DNA from: Omnitrophica WOR_2 bacterium RIFCSPLOWO2_12_FULL_46_30 | Lineage (GTDB): Bacteria; Omnitrophota; Gorgyraeia; Gygaellales; UBA12090 | DNA: 8,581 nucleotides | NCBI GenBank assembly: GCA_001805845.1 | Contig: MHHA01000067.1 | Span: 1-8,581 of the forward strand | Direction of reading: 5' to 3' | Part shown: positions 6,585 through 8,581 of the stretch, one piece after another | How positions within the stretch are numbered: position 1 is the first letter of the stretch | Layout: every line of letters starts with the position of its first letter | Position numbers and translations under genes: made by a program | Notes under the pieces: model-generated | Told to the model about the DNA's origin: nothing | Databases searched by the model: none | Seen by the model: only the letters and a program-made list of their open reading frames with translations

Positions 6585-6917
6585 ATGAAAAACTTACTTT
6601 TTAAAAACATTACTTCGGAAAACAGGCGCCAGAGAATCCTCTATAGCTCTGAATCTATTGAGCAGGAGGGAATCCGCACCGTGGTGAATCGCCACTTGAT
6701 TTGCCGTATCCGTAACGTGGCGCAGGCTGAGGAATTTGGACAGGCTCCGGCCCTATATGTAATAAAGAAACGGAATTCCAAGGATAATACCGAGGCATTT
6801 TACTGCCGGATTAAGGGCTTGATGTATATGTCAGCCAAGCATAAGTTGTATCTGGTATCTTTCATTCACTCCTTACGGATTCAGCTCAAGGCGATTTCCA
6901 TACCAATAGATAAATAA
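6585..6917 (+). CDS. Small protein of unknown function (110 aa)
   Basis: I do not recognise this protein. It is 110 aa, basic and soluble-looking, with no signal peptide or membrane segment. The N-terminal part (MKNLLFKNITSENRRQRIL, then a Ser/Glu-rich segment) is charged and probably helical; the middle, HLICRIRNV at about 42-50, and the C-terminal half with YCRIKGLMYMSAKHKLYLVSFIHSLRIQL look like a beta-rich mixed fold. The codon use and amino acid mix resemble the neighbours, and it has a strong promoter, so I think it is real. No Shine-Dalgarno is visible before the ATG (upstream bases are C-rich), which would make initiation leader-dependent. It sits alone between its own promoter and another promoter starting only 8 nt after its stop, so it is probably monocistronic. 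A regulatory or nucleic-acid-binding role is possible but not supported by any motif. Confidence 0.7.
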   Translation: MKNLLFKNITSENRRQRILYSSESIEQEGIRTVVNRHLICRIRNVAQAEEFGQAPALYVIKKRNSKDNTEAFYCRIKGLMYMSAKHKLYLVSFIHSLRIQLKAISIPIDK

Positions 6918-6924
6918 AATTAGC

Positions 6925-6953
6925 TTGACAGGTTACTTTAAGTAGTATATACT
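6925..6953 (+). promoter_or_regulatory. Near-consensus sigma70 promoter of the putative small RNA
   Basis: TTGACA at 6925-6930 is a perfect -35 box, followed by a 17-nt spacer and TATACT at 6948-6953 (5 of 6 consensus). Start of transcription is expected near 6960. It is the best promoter match in the window. The -10 region shares TATACTTTnTTTA with the promoter at 6515, suggesting a common origin or shared control. Confidence 0.75.
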
Positions 6954-6959
6954 TTATTT

Positions 6960-7072
6960 AAACTTTTAAAAACATTTTAGTCCGGTTTTCCTGATTATGG
7001 AGGTAGTCAGGAAAAGCCACGAGATTTCAGTCCGGATTGACAAAATGGGTCAATCCGGATTTTTGTTTTGTT
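6960..7072 (+). ncRNA. Putative small structured RNA or leader RNA, about 113 nt
   Basis: The segment runs from a strong promoter to a strong intrinsic terminator and contains no convincing ORF. It starts with an A/U-rich single-stranded stretch (AAACTTTTAAAAAC at 6960-6973). Stem-loop 1 pairs TTTTCCTGA (6986-6994) with TCAGGAAAA (7007-7015), extended by GG/CC around one bulged G. Its 12-nt loop, TTATGGAGGTAG, displays a perfect Shine-Dalgarno-like GGAGG. AGTCCGG occurs on both sides (6979-6985 and 7029-7035). The linker GCCACGAGATTTC leads to the terminator. It fits no riboswitch or sRNA family I know, including c-di-GMP, preQ1, fluoride, THF, ZTP, guanidine, SAM or 6S. It could act in trans as an sRNA, or be a leader that terminates ahead of the 7150 gene. 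A 25-codon ATG-initiated ORF (6997-7074) crosses both hairpins but has no ribosome binding site. Confidence 0.5.
7031..7072 (+). terminator. Strong intrinsic terminator
   Basis: TCCGGATTGAC (7031-7041) and GTCAATCCGGA (7049-7059) form a perfect 11-bp stem with a 7-nt loop, followed directly by the T-rich tract TTTTTGTTTTGTT (7060-7072). It ends the transcript begun near 6960 and would also stop read-through from the 6585 gene. The upstream TCCGG at 6981-6985 could compete for the right arm, a short possible antiterminator pairing. Confidence 0.85.
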
Positions 7073-7094
7073 AGACCTGAAATTAAGATTTCCC

Positions 7095-7122
7095 TTGACA
7101 ATGACTCTGGTAAGGATAAAAT
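7095..7122 (+). promoter_or_regulatory. Sigma70-type promoter of the secreted three-domain protein
   Basis: A perfect -35 box TTGACA (7095-7100), a 16-nt spacer and TAAAAT (7117-7122, 5 of 6 consensus) predict a start near 7129, about 21 nt before the ATG at 7150. It lies after the terminator, so the secreted protein can be made independently of the small RNA. Confidence 0.65.
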
Positions 7123-7149
7123 AAATAAAATAGCCCTTAGGTGCTTAAA

Positions 7150-8550
7150 ATGGTAAAAAAGGCCAGCCACATAACGCTAATTTTAATTGCCGCCCTCTCT
7201 GTTTTATTTATTCTTCCGCAATATCTTCAGGCTGAGATTTCTTTGTCAGTTAATCCTCAGACAGGCGGCAGTGAGTTGGATTTTGGACAGCTAAATCAGG
7301 TTTACCAGGAAGTCAGCCGGCAGGTAGATGTGGAAATGAGAGGCACTACTGCCCAGTATGAATTAAGGCAGGAACCCTTAAGCCCTTTACGAAATGCAAG
7401 AGGCGATGAAATTCCCTGGAATAACCTTACGCTGCGGGGATTATCCGGGACGAATAAATTTGGCAGATTAAAGGTAAATCCTGAGGCCGTTACCAATTCA
7501 GTGATTTATACGGGAAATCAAAACGGCAGCCCGGATTCTTTCACCTTAGCCTATACCCTTAATGCCCCCCAGGGAATCCGGACGGATTTTTACCGCGGCC
7601 AGCTCAGATTTACCGTAATCCCGGTGAATGCCAGCCAGAGTTCGGTTTCAACTATTTTAAACGTCATTGTGGTAGTAAAACCGGAAACCGAGACCGGACA
7701 GCTTAAACCCTCCATAGACATCACCACTGCTTCGGGCTCAGGATTGATCTATCTTAACTCAAGAAAAGAAGAAAACAAAAGATGCGATGTCCTGGTAAAG
7801 ATTAATGACAAATTTAACCGGCCTTTTTCTATAAATCAAATCTTAATCCTTCCCCCTGAATCAAGCGAGGGCAAACGGCTTGAACCCGGGGTAGTAAATC
7901 TTGAAGTGCAGGGCACACAATTAGGAGCGGGATTGCCCTTAAGCGGGTTATCTCTAAATCCACTGACTATCTATAAATCAAAGCCAACCGGCGAAACGGA
8001 TAATAGTTTTATTGTTTCCTACACGTTGGGAGATATGGCTCAAGCAAAGGCAGGCAGGTACAGGTCGCGTATCCAGTTTATTGTGGAGGAGATGGGCCTT
8101 GAGCTAGAAAGACATACTCTTGAATTAGAAGTAGAAATCGAGCGGGTCTTTGACCTTCTCATTACTCCCCAGCTTGATAGCGGCCTCATTGAATTTAGCG
8201 GCGTCAGGCCGGGGGAGCCACCTAAAAGAAATGAGGTAATTGTTGAGATATTAAACAATACAGGTAAAAGATACCAGCTCAACCAGAATGTTTTATCAGA
8301 ATTAGTTGATAGCCAGGGCAATAGAATTGAGGCAAAGTATTTTACCTTTAGAAGCGAGAGTATGGAAACAAAAGGGACATTGAAAGCCACCGAAAAACAA
8401 GCGGCGAAAAAAGGGGATAGCATTCTGTATATTTCTGATAACAGCGGCTCAAGCGATAAGTTTAAGATTATCTACGAGTTGGAAGGCTCTTTGGATATAA
8501 AGGCAGGGGATTATGCTACAAGGATAAGCTATTCCCTGCTGGAAATATAA
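7150..8550 (+). CDS. Secreted protein with three tandem beta-sandwich-like domains, function unknown
   Basis: A Sec signal peptide is clear: MVKK, a hydrophobic core at residues 8-23, and a likely cleavage after A28 (LQA-E). The mature protein of about 438 aa has three divergent repeats, near 29-178, 189-330 and 331-466. Each opens with a strand such as LSVNPQ, IDITTA or LLITPQ. Each closes with a common block: SDSFTLAYTL...YRGQLRFTV in the first, DNSFIVSYTL...AGRYRSRIQFIV in the second, SDKFKIIYEL...AGDYATRISYSL in the third. The shared pattern is S-D-x-F-x-hydrophobic-x-Y-x-L, a short insert, then G-x-Y-x3-(I/L)-x-(F/Y). This suggests immunoglobulin-like surface or periplasmic domains, perhaps in adhesion or a pilus-like system; the role is inference. 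I chose ATG 7150 over GTG 7141 because AGGTG (7139-7143) sits 6 nt before it. It has no membrane anchor or sorting motif. A strong ribosome binding site follows its stop. Confidence 0.82.
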   Translation: MVKKASHITLILIAALSVLFILPQYLQAEISLSVNPQTGGSELDFGQLNQVYQEVSRQVDVEMRGTTAQYELRQEPLSPLRNARGDEIPWNNLTLRGLSGTNKFGRLKVNPEAVTNSVIYTGNQNGSPDSFTLAYTLNAPQGIRTDFYRGQLRFTVIPVNASQSSVSTILNVIVVVKPETETGQLKPSIDITTASGSGLIYLNSRKEENKRCDVLVKINDKFNRPFSINQILILPPESSEGKRLEPGVVNLEVQGTQLGAGLPLSGLSLNPLTIYKSKPTGETDNSFIVSYTLGDMAQAKAGRYRSRIQFIVEEMGLELERHTLELEVEIERVFDLLITPQLDSGLIEFSGVRPGEPPKRNEVIVEILNNTGKRYQLNQNVLSELVDSQGNRIEAKYFTFRSESMETKGTLKATEKQAAKKGDSILYISDNSGSSDKFKIIYELEGSLDIKAGDYATRISYSLLEI

Positions 8551-8560
8551 ATTCTTGAAG

Positions 8561-8568
8561 AGGAGGTG
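8561..8568 (+). promoter_or_regulatory. Strong Shine-Dalgarno for a gene starting at or beyond the window edge
   Basis: AGGAGGTG at 8561-8568 lies 10 nt after the stop of the secreted-protein gene and is a near-perfect match to the anti-Shine-Dalgarno. No ATG follows before the last base; a GTG at 8566 overlaps the site and is too close to use it. The next gene therefore probably begins just outside the window and is co-transcribed with the secreted protein. Confidence 0.55.
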
Positions 8569-8581
8569 GGTTTTAAGAAAG

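Noticed and set aside
6997..7074. 25-codon ORF (MEVVRKSHEISV...) inside the putative small RNA
   Set aside because: No Shine-Dalgarno before its ATG, it runs through both hairpins and the terminator, and has no run of regulatory codons typical of attenuator leader peptides.
7141..7149. GTG start at 7141 for the secreted protein
   Set aside because: The GTG overlaps the likely Shine-Dalgarno AGGTG; the ATG at 7150 has correct spacing and gives a classic signal peptide start.
8040..8423. 127-codon minus-strand frame inside the secreted-protein gene
   Set aside because: Serine-rich antisense translation of a beta-rich protein with no initiation signals.

Overview
The window is a stretch of bacterial chromosome with every recognised gene on the + strand. 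Protein motifs are clearly bacterial, with a Gram-negative-like secretory style. The tight mix of aromatic amino acid, housekeeping and lipid genes, followed by an orphan small protein and a secreted beta-sandwich protein, reminds me of uncultured lineages such as Omnitrophota. That placement is a low-confidence guess from style, not a database match.

Bases 1-6447 hold one compact, probably co-transcribed cluster: the 3' end of hisC, then aroF (type I-beta DAHP synthase), tyrA, cmk, lepA, lepB, pgsA and plsY. Adjacent genes overlap by 4 to 29 nt or are separated by at most 25 nt. The first three genes cover entry into the shikimate pathway, the prephenate-to-tyrosine branch and a transamination step. 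cmk makes (d)CDP; lepA is a translation GTPase; lepB cuts signal peptides; pgsA and plsY make anionic phospholipid and lysophosphatidate. The last three are inner-membrane proteins. aroA, often found between tyrA and cmk, is absent, as is rpsA, often found after cmk.

The most unusual feature of the cluster is a pair of unrelated, palindrome-rich insertions placed in frame right after the start codons of two neighbouring membrane-protein genes. In lepB an 87-nt tract (two 40-nt units bounded by copies of a 7-mer) adds 29 residues after codon 4. In pgsA an 84-nt hairpin tract lies between two ATGA copies and adds 28 residues. Removing either tract restores an ordinary-looking N-terminus and, for pgsA, the expected ATGA overlap.

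Bases 6448-8581 form a separate region with its own promoters. A sigma70-type promoter drives an unrecognised 110-aa protein. A second, near-consensus promoter starts what looks like a small structured RNA of about 113 nt, with two stem-loops, the second a strong intrinsic terminator. It does not match any RNA class I know. A third promoter precedes a 466-aa secreted protein built of three divergent tandem beta-rich domains. A strong Shine-Dalgarno sequence just after it points to another gene beyond the window.
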